This document shows positions 1 to 6,604 of a stretch of 6,882 bases of DNA, one piece after another; within the stretch, counting starts at the first letter, position 1; each line of letters opens with the position of its first letter. A program made the position numbers and the translations under genes. Below the pieces are notes generated by a model that made no database searches, was not told the origin of the DNA, and worked only from the letters and a program-made list of their open reading frames with translations. The stretch comes from Candidatus Atribacteria bacterium (GTDB taxonomy: Bacteria; Atribacterota; Phoenicimicrobiia; Phoenicimicrobiales; Stramentimicrobiaceae), in assembly GCA_016934875.1 (NCBI GenBank), contig JAFGSC010000352.1, positions 1 to 6,882 of the forward strand. The letters are read 5' to 3'.

Positions 1-124
1 CGGGAGCACCACCTGGGAAAAAGTAAATGACTACAGGTCCTTCTGCCTGAGCTATTACCGGTAATACCAGAAGAGTAACGCAAGTCAATACTAACAAAAC
101 TAGAAGATTGATTTTCTTTAACAT
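1..124 (-). CDS. Sugar ABC transporter substrate-binding protein, N-terminal fragment
   Basis: This gene starts at ATG 124-122 and runs off the left edge, so only 41 residues are visible. An AGGAG ribosome binding site at 133-137 sits 8 nt before the ATG. The product begins with a classic signal peptide: basic MLKK, a hydrophobic core from about residue 5 to 24, then a likely signal peptidase I site after A-Q-A at residue 27. The mature protein begins EGPVVIYFFPGGAPG. A first beta strand followed by PGG-PG is typical of periplasmic-binding folds and recalls Peripla_BP_4-type sugar-binding proteins, but the fragment is too short to fix the family. The only Cys (residue 15, in V-L-T-C) is a poor lipobox. 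It lies 192 nt after abfA on the same strand and has its own leader, so it probably opens a second sugar uptake unit, read through from the arabinose operon or separately promoted. Confidence 0.75.
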   Translation of the reverse strand, partial: MLKKINLLVLLVLTCVTLLVLPVIAQAEGPVVIYFFPGGAP

Positions 125-223
125 AATTTTTTCTCCTTTTTAATATTTCCTAATAATTTTTTTGCACTAACCTCACTATAGCAACCTGAATATAAGGTGT
201 AAGTAAAAATCGTTATTCTTTTT

Positions 224-234
224 TCACCTCCTTT
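224..234 (-). promoter_or_regulatory. Orphan Shine-Dalgarno sequence in the leader of the second binding-protein gene
   Basis: The minus strand reads AAAGGAGGTGA, an almost full-length anti-16S match, but no usable start codon follows at normal spacing: reading on gives only lysines, Glu and TAA. The real start of the downstream gene is about 100 nt further on and has its own AGGAG. This matches the description of STAB-SD elements, where a ribosome bound in the 5' untranslated region protects the mRNA. The role here is inference. Confidence 0.45.
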
Positions 235-237
235 ATT

Positions 238-264
238 AGTAAAGAGTACAATGTACCCCCTACT
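238..264. promoter_or_regulatory. 27-bp dyad, candidate operator in the abfA to binding-protein spacer
   Basis: The dyad is AGTA-N4-GTAC-AAT-GTAC-N4-TACT, with perfect 4-bp outer and inner arms; the inner part extends to GTACA/TGTAC around one central base. The symmetry and position upstream of the second binding-protein gene suggest a protein binding site. It shares the half-site GTACAA with the dyad at the araN promoter, but the half-sites are arranged differently from known AraR operators, so the regulator is unknown. No strong promoter is visible in 125-316; TTGATA at 309-314 with TAGAAA at 287-292 is only a weak candidate. No terminator with a U run is seen after abfA. Confidence 0.3.
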
Positions 265-316
265 TGCTCTTTCCACTTTTAAATAATTTCTAAAGTTACC
301 ATCATCGCTATCAATT

Positions 317-1825
317 TTATTTATTTATTGATAATCTTATTACGTTCCAGGATAGCTTTGGTAGTAAAGTCTTTAAGTAACCTTCCTCTATAACAACATC
401 ATTTTTAAACTGCGGCACAACCCTCAATGGGTGATCTTTCGAGTTTGTTACTTTCACATCATCATTTTGGAGCACAATATGTTCTATAAGTTTACAATCT
501 ATAAACCCCCTTATATCACAGTGAATATCAAGTATATCTTTCATATCCTTGTTTATTGCAAAAATAGTCATTTCATCTTTCTCTTCATTTACCACTGCAA
601 CAGAATCCAGCACTGGTACGTCTGTATAGTCCTTACTATCATATTTTGGTGATTTTATAAGTGGGTTTAAAACATACCCTCTTCCGTATATTGAAGCATG
701 CATATAAGGATAAAAAATTGTCTGACGCCATGCTCTCCCGCCATTTTCAGTCATAATAGGGGCAATAACATTAACCAGTTGAGCCAAACATGCTATCTTT
801 ACACGATTTGCATTTTTAAGAAGAGTAATCAATAAACTTCCTACTAACAAAGCATCCTCCATATTATACACATCTTCTAATTGCGACGGTGCAACAGACC
901 AAGGTTCAATTTCTTTATCCTGCTCTCTCGAATGAAACCATACATTCCACTCATCAAAAGAAAGATTAATGCTTTTTTTGCTTCTCTTTTTAGCTTTTAT
1001 ATAATCACAGGTAGCAATCACCGATTTGATAAAAGCATCCATGTCAAGTGATTTTGCCAAATAGTTAGGCGTATCATTTTCAAGGTTTCCATAGTAATTA
1101 TGGAGAGAAATATAATCTACATTTTCATAAGTATGCTCCAGTACAGTGGATTCCCATTTCGGGTAAGTGTCCATCAATTTATGGGAACTTCCACAAACCA
1201 CTAATTCGATGGTAGGATCAACCCATTTCATTACCTTTGCGGTTTCACATGCCAAGCGACCATATTCTTCTGCCGTCTTATGACCAATCTGCCAGGGTCC
1301 ATCCATTTCATTACCTAGACACCAGGTTTTTACTTTATAGGGTTTTTTATAACCGTGTTCTATTCGCAGATCACTATAATAACTTCCTTTAGGGTGATTA
1401 CAATATTCAACAAGATTTCTCGCTTGATCTACTCCTCTTGTTCCTAAATTTACAGCCATCATCACTTCCGTATTTACTCGTTTTGACCATTCCATAAATT
1501 CATTGATTCCCACTTGGTTAGTTTCAATAGCTCTCCAGGCAAGTTCTAATTTTCTTTTTCTTTTTTTCCTGGGACCAACCCCGTCCTCCCAGTTATATCC
1601 GGAGACAAAATTACCACCGGGATAACGGATAATGGGAACATGTAATTCTTTCACCAGATCTATAACGTCTCTACGAAAACCAAGTTCATCCGCTTTAGGA
1701 TGACTGGGTTCATAGATTCCTCCATAGACTGCACGTCCTAGATGTTCAATAAATGAACCATATATTCTTTCATCAATCTCTGCGATTTTATTTTCTTTAT
1801 CAATGGTACAATTTACTTTTTTCAT
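317..1825 (-). CDS. abfA: Intracellular alpha-L-arabinofuranosidase, glycoside hydrolase family 51
   Basis: The product removes terminal non-reducing alpha-L-arabinofuranosyl units from short arabino-oligosaccharides in the cytoplasm (GH51, retaining, clan GH-A). I chose ATG 1825-1823 because AGGGG at 1832-1836 lies 6 nt before it. It gives 502 aa, the length I recall for Geobacillus AbfA. An in-frame TTG at 1843 would add six residues but has no better ribosome site. Numbered from this ATG, the acid/base is Glu173 in CLGNEMDGPW and the nucleophile is Glu292 in SFDEWNVWF. The strongly conserved YGSFIEHLGRAVYGGIYEP and RYPGGNFVSGYNWEDGVGP blocks are present near the N-terminus, followed by the C-terminal beta-sandwich. 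There is no signal peptide. It is the last gene of the operon, 76 nt after the GH43 gene, mirroring the araNPQ-abfA order of B. subtilis. Nothing looks truncated. Confidence 0.95.
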   Translation of the reverse strand: MKKVNCTIDKENKIAEIDERIYGSFIEHLGRAVYGGIYEPSHPKADELGFRRDVIDLVKELHVPIIRYPGGNFVSGYNWEDGVGPRKKRKRKLELAWRAIETNQVGINEFMEWSKRVNTEVMMAVNLGTRGVDQARNLVEYCNHPKGSYYSDLRIEHGYKKPYKVKTWCLGNEMDGPWQIGHKTAEEYGRLACETAKVMKWVDPTIELVVCGSSHKLMDTYPKWESTVLEHTYENVDYISLHNYYGNLENDTPNYLAKSLDMDAFIKSVIATCDYIKAKKRSKKSINLSFDEWNVWFHSREQDKEIEPWSVAPSQLEDVYNMEDALLVGSLLITLLKNANRVKIACLAQLVNVIAPIMTENGGRAWRQTIFYPYMHASIYGRGYVLNPLIKSPKYDSKDYTDVPVLDSVAVVNEEKDEMTIFAINKDMKDILDIHCDIRGFIDCKLIEHIVLQNDDVKVTNSKDHPLRVVPQFKNDVVIEEGYLKTLLPKLSWNVIRLSINK

Positions 1826-1901
1826 TGCTAACCCCTGCTTCAAACATTTTCTAAAAAAACTTTTTTATTTTAGTTATCATTTCAAGAAACCAGGGAATTT
1901 C

Positions 1902-3041
1902 TCAATCAGGGACAGGGATTCCAAAATTGGGAGTTCCATCCTCATTCCAGTTAAAAATCTGGGCACGAGTGTGACGGTTGGGGTCATAAAGAGGATCTCC
2001 TACAATATCCTTATAGTTTCTTGCATGATATACTAGTATATCTTTGTTGCCATCTTCAGATATGCTAAAGCTATTGTGTCCCGGACCATACTGGCTATTT
2101 TCTTCGCTGCTTTTAAACACAGGTTCCGGAGATTTTTTCCATGAATTTTGATCCAGTAAATCAGCAGTATCAGAAGCGGTTAAAAGTCCCATGCAGTAGT
2201 TAGAATCGGTAGCACTGGCAGAGTAACTGATAAATATTCTATCATTCCTCTTAATGACTGCAGCTCCTTCATTCACCCAAAAACCTATTTTTTCCCAACT
2301 ATATTCTGGTGTTGTAATCATTACAGGTACACCTTTAATAGTCCATGGATTCTCCATTTCTGCAAGATACAAATTGGAAGGGTGGTTAAACTCACCGGTC
2401 TTCTGTGCCCATACAAAATATCTTACCCCGTTATGCTCGAAGGTGGTTGCATCTAAAGAGAAATTGCTAAAAGAAAATTTATCTTCCGGTGATTTTTGCA
2501 TGATGCCCTTTTCAATCCACCTTCCAGTCATTGGGCTTCCATTAACACATTCAAGTACATATGGACGAATTCCCCATATATCTCCACCCAATCCTCCAGC
2601 AGCAAAGTATATGTACCACTTGCCCTTTATGTAATGGATTTCCGGTGCCCAAATATGTACTGACATCTCACCTGAATCATGTTTTTCCCATATTATATTC
2701 TCTTCCGCCATAGCAAGATCCTGTATGATTTTTGCTCTTCTCAATATAATACGGTCATACTCCGGAACAGAAGCTGTAAAATAGTAGAAACCATCCGTAT
2801 GCTTGTAAATCCACGGATCCGCACGTTGTTCTATAATTGGATTGTTAAAATCTTGATGTTCCACTATATCATTTTCCCCTTTCTGGTCTATAGACTTGTT
2901 GGATTGTGCACAACATGCAAAGATACACAATGTAGTGATAAATATTATAATCAATACACCTAACCAAGTAAATAGTTTTACTTTATTAAAGTTTTCCAGT
3001 ATAAAATACCTTCTTTTCTTCTTATTACCGGAATTCTGCAT
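1902..3041 (-). CDS. Surface-anchored GH43 exo-alpha-L-arabinofuranosidase
   Basis: This is a 379-aa glycoside hydrolase family 43 protein with a five-bladed propeller-type catalytic domain from about residue 66 to the end. The inverting catalytic triad is visible: Asp75 in EQRADPWIY (base), Asp197 in FSLDATTFEH (pKa modulator) and Glu258 in GFWVNEGAAV (acid); His322 in YGPGHNSF is the usual metal-site His. The sequence style (YYFTASVPEYDRI, HIWAPEIHYIKGKWYIYFAAG) recalls exo-1,5-alpha-L-arabinofuranosidases, probably subfamily 26; the subfamily is from memory. Residues 1-22 are very basic, 23-41 hydrophobic, and Cys43-Cys44 follow as I-F-A-C-C, an imperfect lipobox. It is therefore a lipoprotein or membrane-anchored enzyme acting outside the cell. 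No carbohydrate-binding module is attached. The ATG at 3041 has no good Shine-Dalgarno, yet a TGA lies in frame four codons upstream, so no longer start exists. It follows araQ after a 105-nt spacer. Confidence 0.9.
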   Translation of the reverse strand: MQNSGNKKKRRYFILENFNKVKLFTWLGVLIIIFITTLCIFACCAQSNKSIDQKGENDIVEHQDFNNPIIEQRADPWIYKHTDGFYYFTASVPEYDRIILRRAKIIQDLAMAEENIIWEKHDSGEMSVHIWAPEIHYIKGKWYIYFAAGGLGGDIWGIRPYVLECVNGSPMTGRWIEKGIMQKSPEDKFSFSNFSLDATTFEHNGVRYFVWAQKTGEFNHPSNLYLAEMENPWTIKGVPVMITTPEYSWEKIGFWVNEGAAVIKRNDRIFISYSASATDSNYCMGLLTASDTADLLDQNSWKKSPEPVFKSSEENSQYGPGHNSFSISEDGNKDILVYHARNYKDIVGDPLYDPNRHTRAQIFNWNEDGTPNFGIPVPD

Positions 3042-3043
3042 GA

Positions 3044-3064
3044 ACGAATCTCACGAAGAATTCG
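3044..3064 (-). other. Small hairpin at the GH43 translation start
   Basis: CGAAT at 3045-3049 and ATTCG at 3060-3064 form a 5-bp stem with a 10-nt loop, just upstream of the GH43 ATG where a ribosome binding site is expected. The only purine-rich stretch before the ATG, GTGAGA, lies in its loop. It may lower or condition GH43 translation. The stem is short and could be chance. Confidence 0.2.
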
Positions 3065-3146
3065 AGTATCAAATAAATTTACCCTATAACGCTCTGCCAT
3101 TCTTTATTTTTAAGTATTTTAATCAATTATTTTTCAAATGACTGAT

Positions 3147-3992
3147 TTATTGCTTTATACCCCCAGCTGTCAATCCTTCAATAAACGCCCTTTGATTTAA
3201 CAAAAATAGAATAGCAATTGGAATAACTGACATCACCGCTCCAGGCATAATCATATCATAAGAGTTGCCATATGGCGTAAGAAGCGACATAAGGCCAATC
3301 GGTAAAGTTAACTTCTTTGCAGATCTTAATACTACCAATGGCCATACAAAAGCATTCCAGCTTGTCATTGCCTGCAATATAGTCATGGCACCAAATGCAG
3401 GTTTCATTAGTGGTGCAATGATCTTAAAAAAGATCCTAAATTCCCCACATCCATCAACTCTTGCAGCTTCTATTAGCTCTTTTGGAAGTCCTATGATATA
3501 TTGTCTGAAGAAAAAAATGGCAAATGGTGATACAGCAAAGGGCAATACAACACCTAGATATGTGTCCATCAAATTTAATGTAATCATCAATCTATATAAT
3601 GGAAGTAATAGTATTTCAAGGGGGACCATCATGACAAGAAGTACTATGAAAAAAAGAAGATTCTTCCCTTTAAAATTATAAACTGCCAGGCCATATCCAA
3701 CTAAAGATGAAAAGAATAATGATAATACTGTATAAAGTGCAGTTATAATCAAGCTATTTTTATACCAGGTAAGATACCTGTTATCTTCAAAAAAAATTAT
3801 CTTATAATTATTTAAAGTCATCGCATCAAAATTTATTTTCAAGGTAAGCCCTTTACTCAGCATTTCCTGCCCTGGCTTAAATGAAGTCACCAACATGAAA
3901 AAAAATGGTGCTAAAAAAATGATACAAATAAAAGTAAATACTATAAAAGATGAATATGATCCCGTTTTGCTGTCCTTTGTTTTGGTTCTCAT
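3147..3992 (-). CDS. araQ: Arabino-oligosaccharide ABC transporter permease, MalG type
   Basis: This 281-aa inner-membrane permease is the second channel subunit of a carbohydrate uptake (CUT1) ABC importer. About six hydrophobic segments are visible, the first at residues 14-36, followed by the characteristic TSFKPGQEM loop. The EAA loop that docks the ATPase is at about 171-200 (ELIEAARVDGCGEFRIFFKI, then PLMKPA). The C-terminus RAFIEGLTAGGIKQ is typical of MalG/AraQ proteins. The length is what I recall for B. subtilis AraQ. The ATG at 3992 lies 6 nt after the araP stop codon, and its AAGGA site overlaps the end of araP, indicating translational coupling and equal permease amounts. Substrate assignment to arabino-oligosaccharides rests on the flanking GH43 and GH51 genes and the araN-P-Q order; the permease family alone would also fit other sugars. 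Confidence 0.88.
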   Translation of the reverse strand: MRTKTKDSKTGSYSSFIVFTFICIIFLAPFFFMLVTSFKPGQEMLSKGLTLKINFDAMTLNNYKIIFFEDNRYLTWYKNSLIITALYTVLSLFFSSLVGYGLAVYNFKGKNLLFFIVLLVMMVPLEILLLPLYRLMITLNLMDTYLGVVLPFAVSPFAIFFFRQYIIGLPKELIEAARVDGCGEFRIFFKIIAPLMKPAFGAMTILQAMTSWNAFVWPLVVLRSAKKLTLPIGLMSLLTPYGNSYDMIMPGAVMSVIPIAILFLLNQRAFIEGLTAGGIKQ

Positions 3993-3998
3993 GATTAA

Positions 3999-4922
3999 TC
4001 AGTCCTTTTTAAAAAACCCAAATAGATTCAATTGTAAAACATTAACCATCATAATGATGATAAGTAATGTAATGCCAATAGCTGATGCAAATCCGAAGTT
4101 GTTATTATTAAATCCTGTTTGATATATGTAAGCAACCAGGGTTAAACCAATATCTCCCGGAGACCTGGAAGTCCAATAAGCAAAACTTTCTGCAAACATA
4201 GAAAATCCTCCAAAAACACTTATTGTTGTGACAAAAATAATGACTGGCTTGAGAGAAGGTATGGTAATGTTAAAAAATTTTTGTAAACTGTTTGCCCCAT
4301 CAATATCCGCAGATTCATATAATTCTTGAGGGATTCCTTGAAGTCCAGCCAGGAAATAAACTATATTTACACCCGTCCATCTCCATACACACAAAACAAC
4401 CAATGCAAGCATGCCAGTGCTTCTCCCTTGTAACCATGTAATGGGTCCTAAGCCAAAAAAACCTATAATTTGGTTAAATAACGCTGTTGGTTGGGTACCA
4501 AATGCAAATCTGAAGAACATGCCCGCCACAATAACTGAGGTTAATGCTGGCATGAATAATGAAGATCTGAAAATATTACGTCCTCGCAAGAGTTTATTAT
4601 TTAATAGTGCTGCCAGAATTAATGGAAAGGGTATTAATATAGCTATTGTAAGAAATGTATATAAAAAGCTTACCTTTAATGCACTGTAGTAGTGTGGATT
4701 AAGTAAATTTCTATAATTTTTCCACCCAACAAATGTCACATCTCTGAATCCCGCTATATTCTGAAAGCTCATGATTACGGAAGAAATTATTGGATATAAA
4801 AAAAATACTAAAAATGTAATTATGAAGGGCAGCACAAATATATAAGGAACTACTTCTACTGAATTAATAACGCTATATATTTTCTTAATTTTAACTTTTA
4901 TACTTACTCTGTTAAATCCCAC
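3999..4922 (-). CDS. araP: Arabino-oligosaccharide ABC transporter permease, MalF type
   Basis: This 307-aa permease is the partner of the AraQ-like protein. It starts at a GTG (4922-4920) preceded by AAGGAAG at 4929-4935; no ATG is available before residue 51. A basic N-terminal stretch (residues 5-14) precedes about six membrane segments beginning at 25-47 (PYIFVLPFIITFLVFFLYP). The family's FVGWKNYRNLL region follows at 64-74. The EAA loop is at about 199-224 (QELYESADIDGANSLQKFFN, then TIPSLKP), with the invariant Gly at the expected place. It ends with a positively charged FGFFKKD tail. It lies 138 nt after araN, beyond a large stem-loop, and directly before araQ. No nucleotide-binding subunit is encoded nearby, so the importer must borrow one, as B. 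subtilis AraNPQ uses MsmX. Confidence 0.88.
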   Translation of the reverse strand: MGFNRVSIKVKIKKIYSVINSVEVVPYIFVLPFIITFLVFFLYPIISSVIMSFQNIAGFRDVTFVGWKNYRNLLNPHYYSALKVSFLYTFLTIAILIPFPLILAALLNNKLLRGRNIFRSSLFMPALTSVIVAGMFFRFAFGTQPTALFNQIIGFFGLGPITWLQGRSTGMLALVVLCVWRWTGVNIVYFLAGLQGIPQELYESADIDGANSLQKFFNITIPSLKPVIIFVTTISVFGGFSMFAESFAYWTSRSPGDIGLTLVAYIYQTGFNNNNFGFASAIGITLLIIIMMVNVLQLNLFGFFKKD

Positions 4923-4984
4923 TATTATCTTCCTTATTCCTAAATATAATATGCTAACAATAATTATACTTTTTGGATTCGGAA

Positions 4985-5024
4985 TGATACAGGATTTAGT
5001 TTATTTACACTAAATCCTGTATCA
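4985..5024 (-). other. 16-bp perfect stem-loop between araN and araP
   Basis: The arms TGATACAGGATTTAGT (4985-5000) and ACTAAATCCTGTATCA (5009-5024) are perfectly complementary around an 8-nt loop. The element starts 36 nt downstream of the araN stop. On the transcribed strand no U run follows the right arm, so it is not a standard intrinsic terminator. By analogy with the malE-malF intergenic structures it may block 3' exonucleases and leave more araN mRNA than permease mRNA. The structure is directly visible; the function is inferred. Confidence 0.7.
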
Positions 5025-5060
5025 AAAGAGCGTGTATTTTTTACCGATTAACTAGTTCTT

Positions 5061-6353
5061 TTATTTCATAGCACGTAATTCGTCTGCAATTTGTTTTAAT
5101 ACAGCTTCTGGTGTTGCACTTTGTTCTTTTACTGCCTTAAAAGTTGCATTCGCTTTAAGAAGATTTATTGCAGCAGGATATATATCAGTAATCACTGTTG
5201 GATTGATTTCATCTTTAACTTCCAAAAGTACATTGAAAAGATCTGTTCCATTCTCAAAATAATCAGTGAACTGATTGGGTGCAGTAATTTCCGGAGCATC
5301 CCATACATCCCATCTTAAAGGATCAAATCCAAGTACTGTATATGTTTTAATACATCCTTCTCTTGATAATTTTGCTGCTGCTAAAAAATCTTTAGCTAAC
5401 TCCTGGTTTTTGCATTGAACTGTAATGGATGTACCGGTTCCTCCCATACCTGCAGATCTGGCACCACCCTCAGTCCATGAAGGTGCGGGGGCAACAGTTA
5501 TTTTACCTTTTAAATCTGGCATATGATCTGTAAATCTATTCAAATACCAAAATGGCATCTCAAGTGAAGCTGCTCCACCATCGTTCATAAAAGCCCAGTA
5601 TTCCTCAGAATGAGTAAATCCACCAGGACATGCTACCGCTATTTTGTCTTTATTAACCCAATCAGACAAAGCCTGTAAGATATCAATATTCGTTTGATTA
5701 TCCAGTATAACATCTCCATTCTTAGCAAAGATATCTGATCCTGCTTTAATCATTTCCTGATAGAATGTCCAATGCTCGGTCACTTCTACTACGGTAAAAG
5801 GTATACCGGTTTTAGCTACCACTTTTTTACCTGCTTCTACATAGTCTGCTATTGTTTTAATATCATCAATACTAACACCTGCTTTATCAAGTATGTCCGT
5901 ATTGTAATACATTACTGTTGCTCCAACATGGTAATCTATTCCATAGTATTTTCCATCTTTAGCATAACTATCAAATCGGCCCATAATCAGCTTATCTTTT
6001 ATAGGTTCTATAATATCATTTAAAGGCACTAATGCAGGTGTAGTTCCTTTTAAATAATTTGCATACATACTGATTTCAATATCTGCCAAGTCTGGTGCAC
6101 CCTTACCTGATTGAAGAGAAATTAAGAGATTATTATGCATATCTTCGTATGGGTATACTGTACCTTCAAGTTTAATTTGTCTGTCCGGATTAGCTGCATT
6201 CCATGTCGTAACAGCATCCTGCAAAAACTTATTGTGACTTTCCTGGAATGTCCAGAATGTTAATGTTGTTGGTTTTTCTTGCGGGAAAACACCAACGGTC
6301 ATTACGACAAACATCAGGATAAATGTCATTGCAAATAAAAAGAAGCGTTTCAT
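5061..6353 (-). CDS. araN: Arabino-oligosaccharide-binding protein, extracellular solute-binding family 1
   Basis: This 430-aa binding protein captures sugar outside the membrane for the AraPQ permeases. The ATG at 6353 is preceded by AAGGAGGG (6361-6368) with 7-nt spacing, the strongest ribosome site of the operon. Residues 2-3 are basic and 4-22 are hydrophobic, forming a signal sequence or anchor. The mature part opens with TTLTFWTFQESHNKFLQDAV, the usual first strand and helix of SBP_bac_1. GKGAPDLADIEI (83-94) and YGIDYHVGATVMYYNTDIL (137-155) are further hallmark regions. Aromatic residues around 257-266 (EYWAFMNDGG, FWYLNRF) may stack on sugar. Unlike typical Gram-positive binding proteins it has no lipobox Cys in its first 30 residues. 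It heads the operon after a long leader. The assignment as AraN rests on length, gene order and the linked arabinofuranosidases; ligand specificity is inferred. Confidence 0.88.
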   Translation of the reverse strand: MKRFFLFAMTFILMFVVMTVGVFPQEKPTTLTFWTFQESHNKFLQDAVTTWNAANPDRQIKLEGTVYPYEDMHNNLLISLQSGKGAPDLADIEISMYANYLKGTTPALVPLNDIIEPIKDKLIMGRFDSYAKDGKYYGIDYHVGATVMYYNTDILDKAGVSIDDIKTIADYVEAGKKVVAKTGIPFTVVEVTEHWTFYQEMIKAGSDIFAKNGDVILDNQTNIDILQALSDWVNKDKIAVACPGGFTHSEEYWAFMNDGGAASLEMPFWYLNRFTDHMPDLKGKITVAPAPSWTEGGARSAGMGGTGTSITVQCKNQELAKDFLAAAKLSREGCIKTYTVLGFDPLRWDVWDAPEITAPNQFTDYFENGTDLFNVLLEVKDEINPTVITDIYPAAINLLKANATFKAVKEQSATPEAVLKQIADELRAMK

Positions 6354-6427
6354 ATTTTTTCCCTCCTTATACTTAATTTATTTTTCAAACAAATTCAATA
6401 ATAAATATCTTATATATTATTTATTGC

Positions 6428-6437
6428 TCACCTCCCA
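6428..6437 (-). promoter_or_regulatory. Orphan Shine-Dalgarno sequence in the araN leader
   Basis: The minus strand reads GGGAGGTGA, followed by GCAATAAATAA with no start codon at normal spacing. The araN start is about 75 nt further downstream with its own AAGGAGGG. It parallels the orphan site in the leader of the second binding-protein gene. It could be a STAB-SD-type mRNA stabiliser or a standby site for ribosomes. The role is inferred. Confidence 0.45.
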
Positions 6438-6519
6438 TCATTATGATTTAGTGCTTTTCGGAAAACTCTAAAAACATTGTCTTGTAAGGTTTTTAGTATA
6501 TTTCTATTTTATTCTCCAA

Positions 6520-6548
6520 CTTCATCCTTGAAGCCCTTACTAAAGGGC
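6520..6548 (-). other. Two abutting hairpins in the araN leader, one CsrA-site-like
   Basis: In transcript order, GCCCTT-TAGT-AAGGGC (6548-6533) is followed immediately by CTTCA-AGGA-TGAAG (6533-6520), sharing one base, so the stems could stack or compete. The second hairpin shows AGGA in its loop within CAAGGATG, close to the CsrA consensus of ARGGAUG with GGA in a hairpin loop. No U run follows either stem, so they are not terminators. Function is inferred. Confidence 0.35.
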
Positions 6549-6575
6549 GGGTTTTCTGAAAGTCTATTTTTACAT

Positions 6576-6604
6576 TAAATATATATTTATATACTTGATG
6601 TCAA
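6576..6604 (-). promoter_or_regulatory. Possible second, internal araN promoter
   Basis: A perfect TTGACA lies at 6599-6604. Candidate -10 boxes downstream are TATATT at 15 nt (6578-6583), TATTTA at 17 nt, or TTTAAT at 19 nt, none with both good match and ideal spacing. The -10 area overlaps a 14-bp AT-only palindrome (6576-6589). If used, it would shorten the leader to about 215 nt. Confidence 0.3.

Noticed and set aside
300..313. Possible catabolite-response element (cre) after abfA, minus strand TGATAGCGATGATG
   Set aside because: The left half fits TGNNANCGNTNNCA but the final CA is TG. One mismatch pair in such a degenerate motif is too weak to call.
431..652. Plus-strand open frame of 73 codons within abfA
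   Set aside because: It lies antisense to the conserved GH51 coding sequence and the product has no recognisable motif. The other plus-strand frames opposite araN, araP, araQ and GH43 are rejected for the same reason.
1826..1843. TTG at 1843 as the abfA start
   Set aside because: The ATG at 1825 has AGGGG at 6-nt spacing and gives the family's usual length, whereas the TTG has no clear ribosome site.
1844..1901. A/T-rich inverted repeat (CTAAAA / TTTTAG) between GH43 and abfA as a terminator
   Set aside because: It has almost no G+C in the stem and no clear U tract beyond the repeat itself; it is likely low-complexity sequence.
6533..6548. GCCCTT/AAGGGC hairpin as an intrinsic terminator
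   Set aside because: Neither strand has a T run immediately after the stem: one side continues TTCAAGGATG, the other GGGTTTTCTG.
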